A stretch of 64,000 bases of DNA from DATIYF01 sp035517775 (GCA_035517775.1 DATIYF010000025.1:28416-92415); one strand, 5' to 3'. Positions 26,889 to 36,025 are shown, numbered from the stretch's first letter. Program-made: numbers and translations. Notes: generated from the letters alone by a model not told the origin.

Positions 26889-29048
26889 TCACGGCGTCAC
26901 CCCCAGCTGCCAGAACAGAAACGAATAGATATCCACGCCCTCTTCAATCTGTTTGGCGACCGGTTTGCCCGCACCGTGACCGGCCTTAGTTTCGATGCGC
27001 AACAAAATCGGACGCTCGCGGCTGCGGCCATTCTCCGCTTCGGCTTGCATGAGCGCTGCCATTTTCTTGGCGTGCATGGGGTCCACGCGCGTATCGGTAT
27101 CGGCGGTCATGAACATGATCGCGGGGTATTCGGTTCCTTGCTTCACGTGCTGATAGGGAGAGTACGCATAGAGCCACTGGAACTGCCGGGCGTCAGCGGA
27201 AGAGCCATACTCGGGAATCCAGAGTTTCGCGATCTGAAAGTTCTGGTAGCGCAGCATGTCGAGCAGCGGCACCTGGCAGACGACCGCGCGAAACAGATCT
27301 GGCCGCTGAGTAAACACAGCCCCCATGAGCAGGCCGCCGTTGGAGCCGCCCTGAATGGCGAGATGATCTTTATCGGTAATCCGGTCGTTAATCAAGAATT
27401 CGGCGGCGGCGATGAAATCGTCGAAGACGTTCTGCTTTCTCTCCAGCATGCCGGCACGATGCCAGGCCTCGCCGAACTCCGAGCCGCCACGTAAATTCGC
27501 GACGGCGAAAACCCCTCCATGCTCCAGCCACACGAAGCGAGTGGCCAAGAAGCTGGGCGTCATGCTGATATTGAAGCCGCCGTATCCCGTGAGCAGCGTG
27601 GGATTTTTGCCATCGAGCTTGAGGCCTTTTTTGTGAAAGAGAAACATGGGCACGCGGGTGCCGTCTTTCGAGTTGAACCATACCTGCTTGACTTCGTAGC
27701 CGGAGGGATCTACAGGAGCGCTGACCTTATCCCAAAGATAAATCTGGCGGGTCTCGAGATTGATTTCATAGACCGAGGGCGGCACTGTGAAGGATTGAAA
27801 GCCCATGAAGGCCTCATTGCGGTCCCAGCGTCCACCATAGCCAAAGACACTGCCGATTGCCGGCAGGTCAATTTCTCCCAATGGCTTGCCGTTCAGATCG
27901 AAAAGCTTGAGTAACGAAGTCGCATTCTTTTCATACTGTGCGAACAGCTTCCCGCCCAGCACGCTCAGGTTTTGCAGAACCGCGTCGCTCTCAGGAATGA
28001 TTTCTTTCCAATTCTCACGCTGCGGACGGGCGGCCTCCACCACAAAAGCGCGGTAATGCGAAGCGTCTTCATTCGTGGTGATATAGAGCTTGTCGCGAAA
28101 AACCTCGCCCTGGTAGAGGAACTCTTTGCCTTGGGTAACCGCGACCGGGGGCGTTCCCGCCTTCAGGTCTTGCAGGTACATTTCAGTCTTCGCCCAGCCC
28201 TCGAAAACGGTAATCAGCAGCCAGCGGTCGTTGTCATCGGGCAGAGAGACCTCGGGAATGTCCTGCGCGTTGCGGCCCTCGCCAAAAATAAGTGGGTCCT
28301 GCGCCGGGTCTTTGCCCAGCGTATGGAAGTACACCTTGGCGTGATACACCTCCTCGCCCGGAGGCACTTCGCCTGCCTTGGGGCGGCGCGTGTAATAGAA
28401 ACCGGAATCGTTTTTCAGCCAGGCGACGCTGGAAAAGCGCGTGCGCGGAATCGTGTCAGGCAGCACTGTGCCGGTTGCAGTCTCGACCACGTGCAGCGTG
28501 CTCTCTTCTGACCCGCTGGAAGAAATTCCATAGGCCACGTACTTGCCGTCGTCAGAAGGAAACCACCAGTCGAGAGCCACAGTGCCATCGGCGGCCATCT
28601 GGTTCACGTCCACCAGGTCGCGGTCTTTCCCCTGTACACCCTGGCGAACCAGCAGCACCGGCTGGTTCTGGGCGCCCTCGCGCCGCAGGTAAAAGTAGTA
28701 ATTGCCGTCCACTTCGGGGCTGGTAATGGTGCCGACCGAGGCCAGCTGCATCAGGCGGTCGTGCAGCTTCTGCCGGCCGGGCAGGGGATCGAGCAAGCTG
28801 CGGGTGTAGGCCATCTCTTCGCGGACATAGGCCCGGGTCTGGGGGCTGGCGGCATCTTCCAGATAGCGGTAGTCGTCGGTGACTTTGTGGCCGAAATAAT
28901 CGTCGGTAACCGGCTCGATCTTGGCCTTGGGCGGGCCGGAGGGCAGAGCCGTCTTGGAGGCGGCGCTATTGGCATCTTCGCCTAAAACAGCGGTGACCAG
29001 CAGAAAGAGACAGGCAACCATCCAGAGCAAACGCGAACCTCCTCGCAT
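26889..29048 (-). CDS. Prolyl oligopeptidase family serine peptidase (S9A)
   Basis: A 719-residue exported peptidase. The signal peptide is LWMVACLFLLVTAVLGEDA. An N-terminal seven-bladed propeller (about 40-430) is followed by the alpha/beta-hydrolase domain. The catalytic serine is Ser569 in GGSNGGLLMG, the Asp lies in TADTDTRVDP (about 650-652) and the His is about residue 691 in KAGHGAGKP. It cleaves short peptides after proline, probably in the periplasm. GAGG precedes the ATG. It appears to be monocistronic. Confidence 0.94.
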   Translation of the reverse strand: MRGGSRLLWMVACLFLLVTAVLGEDANSAASKTALPSGPPKAKIEPVTDDYFGHKVTDDYRYLEDAASPQTRAYVREEMAYTRSLLDPLPGRQKLHDRLMQLASVGTITSPEVDGNYYFYLRREGAQNQPVLLVRQGVQGKDRDLVDVNQMAADGTVALDWWFPSDDGKYVAYGISSSGSEESTLHVVETATGTVLPDTIPRTRFSSVAWLKNDSGFYYTRRPKAGEVPPGEEVYHAKVYFHTLGKDPAQDPLIFGEGRNAQDIPEVSLPDDNDRWLLITVFEGWAKTEMYLQDLKAGTPPVAVTQGKEFLYQGEVFRDKLYITTNEDASHYRAFVVEAARPQRENWKEIIPESDAVLQNLSVLGGKLFAQYEKNATSLLKLFDLNGKPLGEIDLPAIGSVFGYGGRWDRNEAFMGFQSFTVPPSVYEINLETRQIYLWDKVSAPVDPSGYEVKQVWFNSKDGTRVPMFLFHKKGLKLDGKNPTLLTGYGGFNISMTPSFLATRFVWLEHGGVFAVANLRGGSEFGEAWHRAGMLERKQNVFDDFIAAAEFLINDRITDKDHLAIQGGSNGGLLMGAVFTQRPDLFRAVVCQVPLLDMLRYQNFQIAKLWIPEYGSSADARQFQWLYAYSPYQHVKQGTEYPAIMFMTADTDTRVDPMHAKKMAALMQAEAENGRSRERPILLRIETKAGHGAGKPVAKQIEEGVDIYSFLFWQLGVTP

Positions 29049-29228
29049 CAGTTCACCTCGCTGTGCTGGGGCAATTAGCTAGAGTAGCAGAGTCGGGCAT
29101 CCATTGGACTTGGACGGAATTGGCATGGCGCGGATAACAGGGATTTGCAGGCGCAGGCGCAGTCAGTAGGATTCAATGGATGCCGGTGAACCGCATTCGC
29201 CGACCTGAAGTGCGTCGAGTGCCGGGGG

Positions 29229-29274
29229 TGTATTCACATTGCGCACACATTCGTGTATATTCATTGTGCGTACA
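29229..29274 (+). promoter_or_regulatory. Operator-like repeats upstream of the TacAT pair
   Basis: Two similar elements, TGTATTCACATTGCGCACA (29229-29247) and TGTATATTCATTGTGCGTAC with a final A (29254-29274), lie in direct orientation; TTGCGCACA and TGTGCG are also partly dyadic. They end 12 bases before the antitoxin start and overlap the expected promoter, as for autoregulated toxin-antitoxin operons. Confidence 0.5.
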
Positions 29275-29285
29275 AGGAGGTGTTC

Positions 29286-29579
29286 GTGGCTGGATCGGCG
29301 GCCAAGCCCGGCAAAGCCCGCGGCGAAAATATCAATCTGCGCGTGAGCCGGGGACAAAAATCGCTCATTGATCGGGCTGCCCAGGCGCTGGGGCGGAACC
29401 GCTCGGAATTCATGCTGGAAACAGCCTGCCGGGAAGCGGAAAGTGTGCTGCTCGACCGGCGCTATTTTCCCCTCCCAGAGCAAGAGTTCCGGCGATTCAC
29501 CGCCATGCTCGACAAGCCGCCTGCAAGCAACCCGCGGCTGGCGAGGCTGCTCAGGACCAAGTCGCCCTGGGAGAAATGA
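29286..29579 (+). CDS. DUF1778/TacA-type antitoxin
   Basis: A 97-residue ribbon-helix-helix antitoxin. The segment ENINLRVSRGQKSLIDRAAQ and then ALGRNRSEFMLETACREAES is the DUF1778 DNA-binding core; the C-terminal half (YFPLPEQEFRRFTAMLDKPP) is the toxin-binding tail with the typical L-x-x-E-x-F-x-x-F/L-x-x-x-L-D. The start is the GTG at 29286, placed after a strong AAGGAGGTG. Its stop overlaps the toxin ATG (ATGA). It should repress its own promoter through the repeats just upstream. Confidence 0.9.
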   Translation: MAGSAAKPGKARGENINLRVSRGQKSLIDRAAQALGRNRSEFMLETACREAESVLLDRRYFPLPEQEFRRFTAMLDKPPASNPRLARLLRTKSPWEK

Positions 29580-30097
29580 ATGCGCCCAGCGTGAGCCCAA
29601 GCGCACCCGAGAAGATTTCTTCCCGCCATGACCTTTCCCAATTTCAGTGTGGAGAACCTGCTCTGGACGGCTGGCTGAGGAGGCGTGCGCTGCAGAACGA
29701 AGAGAGCGGCGCTTCCCGAACCTACGTCGTCTGCGCCGGTAAGCGGGTCGTGGGCTACTATGCCCTGGCGGTGGGCGCGGTGGCGCACATTGGCGCACCT
29801 GGTCGAGTAAAGCGGAATATGCCGGACCCCATCCCGGTGATGGTGATCGGCCGCCTGGCTTTGGACCAGTCCGTTCAAGGGCAAGGACTCGGTCCGGCGC
29901 TTCTCAAGGACGCCATTTTGCGCACCCTGCAGGCGGCGGAGATTGCGGGTATAAGAGCCATCCTGGTTCATGCGATCTCGGAAACTGCAAAACATTTCTA
30001 CGAAAAATGGGGTTTTATTTCATCGCCAATCGAACCCTTGACGCTTATGATCACCGTGGCCGAAGCGCGGAGAGCCGTAACGGACATGTCGGAGTAG
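29576..30097 (+). CDS. GNAT-family toxin (TacT-like)
   Basis: A 173-residue GNAT acetyltransferase. The acetyl-CoA motif RLALDQSVQGQGLGPALLKD (motif A) and the late tyrosine in KHFYEKWGFI match TacT/AtaT-type toxins, which acetylate the amino group of aminoacyl-tRNA and stop translation. FQCGEPALDGWLRRRA at the N-terminus is typical of the DUF1778-linked clade. It overlaps the antitoxin by four bases. Identity of the tRNA target is not predictable from sequence. Confidence 0.9.
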   Translation: MNAPSVSPSAPEKISSRHDLSQFQCGEPALDGWLRRRALQNEESGASRTYVVCAGKRVVGYYALAVGAVAHIGAPGRVKRNMPDPIPVMVIGRLALDQSVQGQGLGPALLKDAILRTLQAAEIAGIRAILVHAISETAKHFYEKWGFISSPIEPLTLMITVAEARRAVTDMSE

Positions 30098-30110
30098 CGC
30101 GCGGCCTTTT

Positions 30111-30704
30111 CTATGGCGTCAGTTTTCCAGTAACCAGATAATTCTGCGCGGGCACGCCGAAAGCATCGGCGACGCGGTTGAAGAAAGCGAACAGGGCGGT
30201 GATATAGACGGCTTCCGAGATCTGGTTGTCCGTCCAGCCGGCATCGCGCAGTTTCTGCACGTCTTCCAGCGTGGATTTGTAGGCTGCCTCGGTGATCAGT
30301 TTGACGTAATCGAGCAAGGCGCGCTCCGCCGTGGTCAGGCCGGCTTGGTCAACCTTGCCTTCAAGGATTGCTGTTACGCATTGATCGGTGGCTCCCTGAA
30401 CCCGCAGGAAGTAAGCGTGGCTGTCCAGTCAATAAGGGCAGCGATTCAGGTAAGAGACGTAGCTGGCGATCATCTCTTTGTAGCGGCGCGAAAGATGGCC
30501 TTCGGAAAAATGTACTGTGTTGCCCATCTTGATCACGTCGCGCAGGAAATCGGGGCGGGCGCCGAAGCATTTCATGATGCCGGGCACCTGCTGGCGGCCC
30601 GAGCCGGCACGCCAGAAGTCATAGGCCGCGGCGGTTTCGCCAGTGGCCTCAGCGTCTTCGATAATTCGGATTTTGGTTTTCGGCTTTTCCTCGTGCTCGC
30701 TCAT
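30111..30704 (-). CDS. AhpD-like/CMD-family protein with in-frame TGA, probable selenoprotein
   Basis: Read through the TGA at 30429-30431, this is a 197-residue CMD/AhpD-like oxidoreductase, the same length as its paralogue at 35432. Around the TGA the protein reads YLNRCPY-U-LDSHAYFL: Cys89, Sec92, His96, with exactly the C-x2-C-x3-H spacing of the other two CMD genes in this window, so the TGA replaces the second redox cysteine. The 105 codons after it stay open and family-like (AGWTDNQISEAVYITALFAF near the end). A SECIS-like hairpin follows the TGA. CxxU forms of AhpD-like proteins are known selenoproteins. A nonsense mutation remains possible, and no Sec machinery lies in the window. 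The start is uncertain: ATG 30704 or GTG 30749. Confidence 0.8.
30392..30411 (-). promoter_or_regulatory. Bacterial SECIS-like hairpin after in-frame TGA
   Basis: On the minus strand, CUUCCUG (30411-30405) pairs with CAGGGAG (30398-30392) in a 7-bp stem with one U-G pair. The 6-base loop is CGGGUU, which contains GGU as in the SelB-bound E. coli fdhF loop. The loop begins 24 bases after the TGA, inside the range usual for bacterial SECIS elements. Confidence 0.65.
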
Positions 30705-30783
30705 AGGTTTTTCTATGTGGCCTTCACAAATCTTTTCTGTGCCTGCCACTAAAGGCTCTCAGCGCGCAGTCGGCGAGACCCCT

Positions 30784-32130
30784 TCAAGCACGCCCTCGAT
30801 GGAATATGCCATAGACAGGCAGTCCCGCCAACACCACGGCGCTGCCGAGCAGGCTTTCGCGCGGATTGCGCACGGCCACCAGGACAAGCAGCAGCAACAC
30901 CAGGCCCAAAAACGCCAGCGCAGTTGCTGGGTAGCCGGCTGTCAGAATCACTCCCTTAGGCGCCGGCTGGGTGCGGCGGAAAACGAATAGCCCCGACACC
31001 GCCAGTCCCAGAAATACCACCGCGGCAAAAATGAAGTAGGCAATGATCTGCTCGAAGTTGCCCACGATCACCAGCAGCGAGGCGGCCGCGCCTTGAATCG
31101 CAATGGCGACCACCGGCGTTCCGAAGCGCGGATGCAGGCGCGCAACTTCTTTCAGAAACAGCCCATCCCCGGCCATAGCGTAATACACACGCGGCGCCGA
31201 GATCATGAATGCCGCCATGCCGCCAAGAACGCAGACGATCACGATCAGCGCGAAGGCTGTGCCTCCGGCAGGTCCAAACAGGACCGCGCCGGCCTGTGCC
31301 ACGAAGGTCTCATCGGACGCCACTTTTTCCACCGGTACAAGATACAAAAACACGGCGCTGACCAGAATGTAAGCCGCGATCACGGCCAGCACTCCGAGGA
31401 CCATGGCGCGTGGCAGAGTGCGCCGGGGATCGCGCACTTCGCCGGCGATTTTGCTGACATCCCACCAGCCGCCGAAGGAAAAGAACGCGCCCACCATGGC
31501 CGCGCCCAGTCCCGGCGCGAGCGGCAAAGAACCCGCGTGCTGAGAAAAGAATGGCATGAAGTTCGACCACGAGCCCAGGCGGAACGCGAATGCCCAAAGC
31601 GTGAGCAAGGCCAGCACCGCGAACTTGAGCCACGTGATCCAGCGCAGAAAGCCGGCGCTCAGGCGAATGCTGATCGCGTTGAGCGCGCACAGGCCGCAGA
31701 TCAGGCTGGCGGCTGCAGCCTTCATCGTCATCGGAGCCCAGTGGGCAATGTAACCCGCGTATCCCGCGATCCCGGTGGCCAGCGCCGCGGTCAGGCCGGG
31801 ATCGAGCACCAGCAGGCACATCCAGCCATAGAGAAAGGCCACGCCGCGGCCGTAGGCCTCTTCGAGGTAGACGTAGGTACCGCCGGTGCGCGGGAAACGC
31901 CCTGCAAGTTCGCCATAGCAGAGTGCGCCGCTAACGGTCATGGCGCCGACGACAAGCCAGACAACCAGCAGCCAGAACGGCGAGCCCACCGCCTTGGCCA
32001 TTCCAGCCGGGGTAAGAAAGATTCCGACTGCAATCGCCTCGCCGGCCACCGCAGCAGTGGCTGAGGCAAGACCGAGGCGCGGCTGCAGGCTCTCCTGGGG
32101 CATGGCAGCAGCTATGGTAGCCGTTGCCAT
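30784..32130 (-). CDS. APC-family amino acid permease
   Basis: A 448-residue inner-membrane transporter with about 12 helices. The first helix has AVAGEAIAVGIFLTPAG, the G-x-x-I-G-x-G-like unwound region of APC carriers, and GELAGRFPRTGGTYVYLEEA is the conserved segment after helix 2. FFSFGGWWDVSKIAGEVRDP corresponds to helix 6 and its loop. It resembles LAT-type exchangers. The substrate amino acid is unknown. It is followed upstream by a TonB receptor on the same strand, with 3 bases between them. Confidence 0.88.
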   Translation of the reverse strand: MATATIAAAMPQESLQPRLGLASATAAVAGEAIAVGIFLTPAGMAKAVGSPFWLLVVWLVVGAMTVSGALCYGELAGRFPRTGGTYVYLEEAYGRGVAFLYGWMCLLVLDPGLTAALATGIAGYAGYIAHWAPMTMKAAAASLICGLCALNAISIRLSAGFLRWITWLKFAVLALLTLWAFAFRLGSWSNFMPFFSQHAGSLPLAPGLGAAMVGAFFSFGGWWDVSKIAGEVRDPRRTLPRAMVLGVLAVIAAYILVSAVFLYLVPVEKVASDETFVAQAGAVLFGPAGGTAFALIVIVCVLGGMAAFMISAPRVYYAMAGDGLFLKEVARLHPRFGTPVVAIAIQGAAASLLVIVGNFEQIIAYFIFAAVVFLGLAVSGLFVFRRTQPAPKGVILTAGYPATALAFLGLVLLLLVLVAVRNPRESLLGSAVVLAGLPVYGIFHRGRA

Positions 32131-32133
32131 CGC

Positions 32134-35100
32134 TCAGAAGGTCAACTTCGCAGCCAACTGGAAGGCGCGTGGTCCGCCTGAGCCAAAGACGCCTCCAGCC
32201 TGGCTGACCGGCGTTCCAAATCTCGAAGAGAGGTTCGGATTGCTGCTGTCCGGGACCAGTACGTTAAAGAATCCGGAGTAGTTGTTCTTGCTGGTCCCAA
32301 GAATGTTCGTCTTGTTGAAGAGATTGAACGATTCGGCGATAACCTGCAGCGTAAAACGCTCGCTCAGGCGGAAATTCTTCGAGAGGCGCATGTCAAAGGA
32401 GTTGAAGGTGTCGCCAAAGCGGGCATTCGATGAAACCAGAGGCAGCGTTACGTGAGTTCCGTCGGTCTGCTCCTCACCCCCCGCGGCGTTGATCTGAGTG
32501 ATGGCGGCGTTCAGTTGCTCAAATGTTTGGAACTGGCGCCCGCCAGCGTTCCGCCCGAGTTGGGGAACGCGCACGTTGCCGTTGGAGCTGGTGTACAGAA
32601 TGTCCATAGGAACGCCGGAGCCGTAAGTCCACAGAGGCGAGAACTGCAGGCCGAATGGCAAACTGAAGGTACCTTCCAGAACCAGGCGATGGCGCTGGTC
32701 GTTGGGCGCCGGACCGTATTCCCGATGCAGGTCGCTCGGGTCCACCGGCGGATAGCCGAAAGGAATTTGATCATAGTTCGCGTAGTTCAGCGCCTTCGAA
32801 AGCGTGTAGGCGCCGTGGAACTGGAAGCGCTGCGCAAAGCGGTGGTCGGCCGTCACCCACAGCGCGTCATAGTGCGTGCTGGCGGTGGATTGGAGATCGG
32901 TGACGGTTTCAGGGCCGCCAGAATCGGGATTGAACACCGAACCCACGGGCACGCCGATGATGAAGTGCGTGCCGTAGTTGTGAATTCCATCCACGCGCAC
33001 AATCCAGTCTTTGCCCACGGCCGCCTGCACGCCCAGGTTGAACTGCTGCACCATGGGATTCTGAATATCGTTGTCAATCAGGTTCATGCCTTCTGAGGCC
33101 CCGCCGGCGCCGGGAATGATCGGCCCGCTGAATGGGTCAGAGTAGGTCGGCGCGCCTGGGACAAAGTTACCGTCTCCATCCAGGAAGCTGGCATTGCCCA
33201 CGGTCACATTGATCGGCAGCGCGCGGCCATCCAAGCCACGCTCAAGCGACTCAAGCTCGAGCGTGACGCGATCGTAGTAAATTCCGTAGCCTCCATGAAC
33301 GCTGAACAGGCCACTCCGGGTAGCCCAATTGAAGCCCACTCGCGGGCCGAAGTTGTTGGCATCCTTGTGGCGCGTGCCGTGCACAAGAGGCTGAAGAATG
33401 GGGTTGAGCTGGTTGTAGTGCCCAACGTCGTTCACATCGCTGTCAATCTCATAGCGCAGGCCAAGATTCAGCGTAAGTTGCGGAAGCACGCGCCAGTCGT
33501 CTTGCGCATATCCGGCAACGTAGTTATTGTCGGCATTGGGAATGATCAAGTCACGGTCAGGCGTGCCGCTGCGAATGGCTACGGCGAAGAGCAAATCCTG
33601 GTCGTTGATCACACCGTCGCCATTCCGGTCCTGATCGGGAAAATCCTCGATGAACTCGACGGCTCCGCTGCGAAATACGCCGAGGTCAAAATCCGCGCCG
33701 ATGCGCTGAAACTCCCCGCCGAAGTGAAGGTTGTGCTTGCCATGGGTCCAATCCACGGCATCATTCCACTGCGAGCGCTTTTGGCGGGTGAGCTGCGGCG
33801 AGTCATAAGAGGCGCCGTCGGCCAGGCTGGGAAAATCCAGCTCCGGCCCGGGATTCACCGGCACGATGGTGTTGATGAAATTGTTGAAACTGTAGCTGGC
33901 GCGGTTGAGCAGAGTCGGACTCAGCACCCGGGTCCATGACGCCTGAAAGGTCTGGAAGTGATTATTGGAGTCCTGGCGCTGGGAGGCGCTGCCAATCGGC
34001 TGCCCGGAAAGGAATGGCGTGAGATCGGTGGCATCCTGGCGCTCAATGCCATAGTGGAGCGTGAGGCGGTCGCGAGTGGAAACCTGCCAGTCACCGCGCA
34101 GCGTGCCCATTGGATCAGCAAGCGGGGTCTCAGCAAAGCTATTGGGGAAACTTCCACCTGTGCCCGTGGCGTCGGGCTGGCGGGTGGCGACCAGCAATCC
34201 CCCTAATTCGTCGCGGTACTCGAATGCTCCGAACCACCAGGCCTTGTCTTTCACCAGCGGCCCGCCGAGAGTTGCCGCATATTGTTCACGGCGGAAGGGC
34301 GGCGTTTCGCCGTTCACCGAAGATGGATTGAAAGTTGCCGGCAACGCCTGCAGATGCTTATCGCGCTCGTAGAAAGATGCTGAGCCATGCAAAGCGTTGG
34401 TTCCCGACTTGGTGACCACGTTCACCACGGCTGAACCAGAGCGGCCCAGTTCAGCGGAAAAGCGGTTGGTCGCGACCTGGAACTCCTGCACGGCGTCTTC
34501 GGGAACGTTGAGCAGCATGCCCCCGACCACGTCATCGTTATCGTCCATGCCATCAATGCTCACGTTGCCGCCCCGGCCAAGCTGGCCGGCGGAAGAAATC
34601 ACCACCGTGTTCTGCTTGGTGGGGTCAAAGTTAGGGGCAATCGTGTTTCCCGGCATGAGCAGAGCCAGCTCGAGGAAGTTGCGGCCATTCAGCGGGAGAT
34701 TGTCAATCTGATGCGAGGTGACGACGCCATCCACTACCGAAGAAACCGTGTTCACCTGCTGCTCTTCGCTTTGCACTTCCACCGTGGTCTTTTCGGTTTG
34801 CACGCTGAGAACAGCTTTAAGGCTCGCCTGCTGCCCGACCTGCAGCGAAACCGGCGCGGTGAACTCCCCAAAGCCGGAGGCCGACACGTGAACTTCGTAG
34901 ACCCCGGGCGCAAGATCGTTCAGAACAAACAAGCCGTCGCTGTTGGTAGTGGTTGCGCGATCTGTGCCGGTCGCGGTCTGGCGCGCAGTCACCGCCGCAT
35001 TCCGTACGACGGCTCCCTGCGGGTCCATGACTTTGCCGCTCAGCACGGCCGTTCCCAGCTCCTGCGCAGCGCAGGGAATGCCGAGAAGCCCGATGGATAG

Positions 35101-35145
35101 CAGCATGAATGCGATTTCCCTGGCCCAACGTAGCCCTCTCCACAT
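32134..35145 (-). CDS. TonB-dependent receptor, Oar-like with carboxypeptidase-regulatory domain
   Basis: A 1003-residue outer-membrane protein when started at 35145. Signal peptide FMLLSIGLLGIPCAAQ is followed by an Ig-like carboxypeptidase-regulatory domain (SGKVMDPQGAVVRNAAVTAR; VYEVHVSASGFGEF), a plug (LPLNGRNFLELALLMPGNT; VSIDGMDDNDDVVGGM) and a long beta-barrel ending in a terminal phenylalanine (FQLAAKLTF). This type is massively expanded in Acidobacteriota and is usually linked to uptake of large or complex substrates; the ligand is unknown. A longer reading from 35346 has no better ribosome site and puts the signal peptide inside. Confidence 0.93.
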   Translation of the reverse strand: MWRGLRWAREIAFMLLSIGLLGIPCAAQELGTAVLSGKVMDPQGAVVRNAAVTARQTATGTDRATTTNSDGLFVLNDLAPGVYEVHVSASGFGEFTAPVSLQVGQQASLKAVLSVQTEKTTVEVQSEEQQVNTVSSVVDGVVTSHQIDNLPLNGRNFLELALLMPGNTIAPNFDPTKQNTVVISSAGQLGRGGNVSIDGMDDNDDVVGGMLLNVPEDAVQEFQVATNRFSAELGRSGSAVVNVVTKSGTNALHGSASFYERDKHLQALPATFNPSSVNGETPPFRREQYAATLGGPLVKDKAWWFGAFEYRDELGGLLVATRQPDATGTGGSFPNSFAETPLADPMGTLRGDWQVSTRDRLTLHYGIERQDATDLTPFLSGQPIGSASQRQDSNNHFQTFQASWTRVLSPTLLNRASYSFNNFINTIVPVNPGPELDFPSLADGASYDSPQLTRQKRSQWNDAVDWTHGKHNLHFGGEFQRIGADFDLGVFRSGAVEFIEDFPDQDRNGDGVINDQDLLFAVAIRSGTPDRDLIIPNADNNYVAGYAQDDWRVLPQLTLNLGLRYEIDSDVNDVGHYNQLNPILQPLVHGTRHKDANNFGPRVGFNWATRSGLFSVHGGYGIYYDRVTLELESLERGLDGRALPINVTVGNASFLDGDGNFVPGAPTYSDPFSGPIIPGAGGASEGMNLIDNDIQNPMVQQFNLGVQAAVGKDWIVRVDGIHNYGTHFIIGVPVGSVFNPDSGGPETVTDLQSTASTHYDALWVTADHRFAQRFQFHGAYTLSKALNYANYDQIPFGYPPVDPSDLHREYGPAPNDQRHRLVLEGTFSLPFGLQFSPLWTYGSGVPMDILYTSSNGNVRVPQLGRNAGGRQFQTFEQLNAAITQINAAGGEEQTDGTHVTLPLVSSNARFGDTFNSFDMRLSKNFRLSERFTLQVIAESFNLFNKTNILGTSKNNYSGFFNVLVPDSSNPNLSSRFGTPVSQAGGVFGSGGPRAFQLAAKLTF

Positions 35146-35431
35146 GTGCACGGCATTCTCCTCAAGCAGCGGCCGCTTGCGATCTACCGACGAATAACCC
35201 CACAAGCCAGTCAGGAAAGAAGTCGGGCCAACCGGCGACGCGAAAAATAGCGACAAGGTAACGGTGGAAACGGCGGCGGGCAATAATGCAAAAAGACTAG
35301 AAGGGCAAAAATGATGGCAGCACCCGGCGAAACTATGTTCTTTCATCGCCGGTCTAATATTTTTGAACTATTGCCGGAATAGGCACGAGCCGCTAAGGTG
35401 CAGGTCGTCAAACCCTGAGGAGCGCTCAGCA

Positions 35432-36025
35432 ATGGCATACATTCAGGTCGCAGACGGGCTTCCCGGCATACGCGGCTTGCTTGCGTTCAGTCCGGCTACC
35501 GCGAAACCCATGTGCGAACTGGCGCAGGCTTTGCTTTGCGGCCCGCATTCTCTGACGCCTGCGGAACGGGAAATGATTGCAACCTATGTTTCCTCGCAGA
35601 ACGATTGTTACTACTGCCAGACCTGTCACGGATCCACGGCGGCGCAACATTTGGGGGGCGGCAGCGGCGACTATGAACTCATCCGCGAGGTGGCGCAGAA
35701 CTACCGGGAAGCTGCAATCTCAGGCAAGATGAAAGCCCTACTGGCGATTGCTGGAAAGGTGCAACAGGATGGCAAACAAGTAGGGCCCGAGGACATCGAG
35801 CGGGCGCGCCAGCAGGGGGCAAGCGATAAAGAAATTCACGACACCGTGCTGATCGCCGCGGCATTTTGCATGTTCAACCGCTACGTGGACGGGCTCGGCA
35901 CCTGGCAGCCACGCGACCCGGAAATGTATCGGGAGATCGGCAAGCAGACGGCGAGCCTCGGCTATGCCGGGCGTGACTGGAAACAACCCCTGCAAACGCC
36001 GGCAAAGGCAGACCTGGATCGTTAA
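35432..36025 (+). CDS. CMD-family peroxidase-related protein with C-x2-C-x2-C-H
   Basis: A 197-residue paralogue of the putative selenoprotein at 30111. The redox segment NDCYYCQTCHG has Cys59, Cys62, an extra Cys65 and His66, with the family spacing C-x2-C-x3-H. AEREMIATYVSSQ before it and TVLIAAAFCMFNRYVDGLGT near the C-terminus match the two-repeat peroxidase-related CMD proteins. GAGGAG upstream of the ATG at 35432 sets the start. It is likely a cytoplasmic alkylhydroperoxidase-type oxidoreductase. It diverges from the large TonB receptor. Confidence 0.85.
   Translation: MAYIQVADGLPGIRGLLAFSPATAKPMCELAQALLCGPHSLTPAEREMIATYVSSQNDCYYCQTCHGSTAAQHLGGGSGDYELIREVAQNYREAAISGKMKALLAIAGKVQQDGKQVGPEDIERARQQGASDKEIHDTVLIAAAFCMFNRYVDGLGTWQPRDPEMYREIGKQTASLGYAGRDWKQPLQTPAKADLDR

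Noticed and set aside
30361..30570. A 69-residue minus-strand reading frame inside the CMD gene
   Set aside because: It is in another frame than the family-like sequence on both sides of the TGA and looks Arg/Pro-rich, like a shadow frame. A frameshift explanation of the interrupted CMD gene is also unnecessary, since both halves are in the same frame.
34711..35100. Plus-strand ORF opposite the Oar-like receptor
   Set aside because: It lies fully antisense to a well-supported gene and has no family motif or signal peptide.
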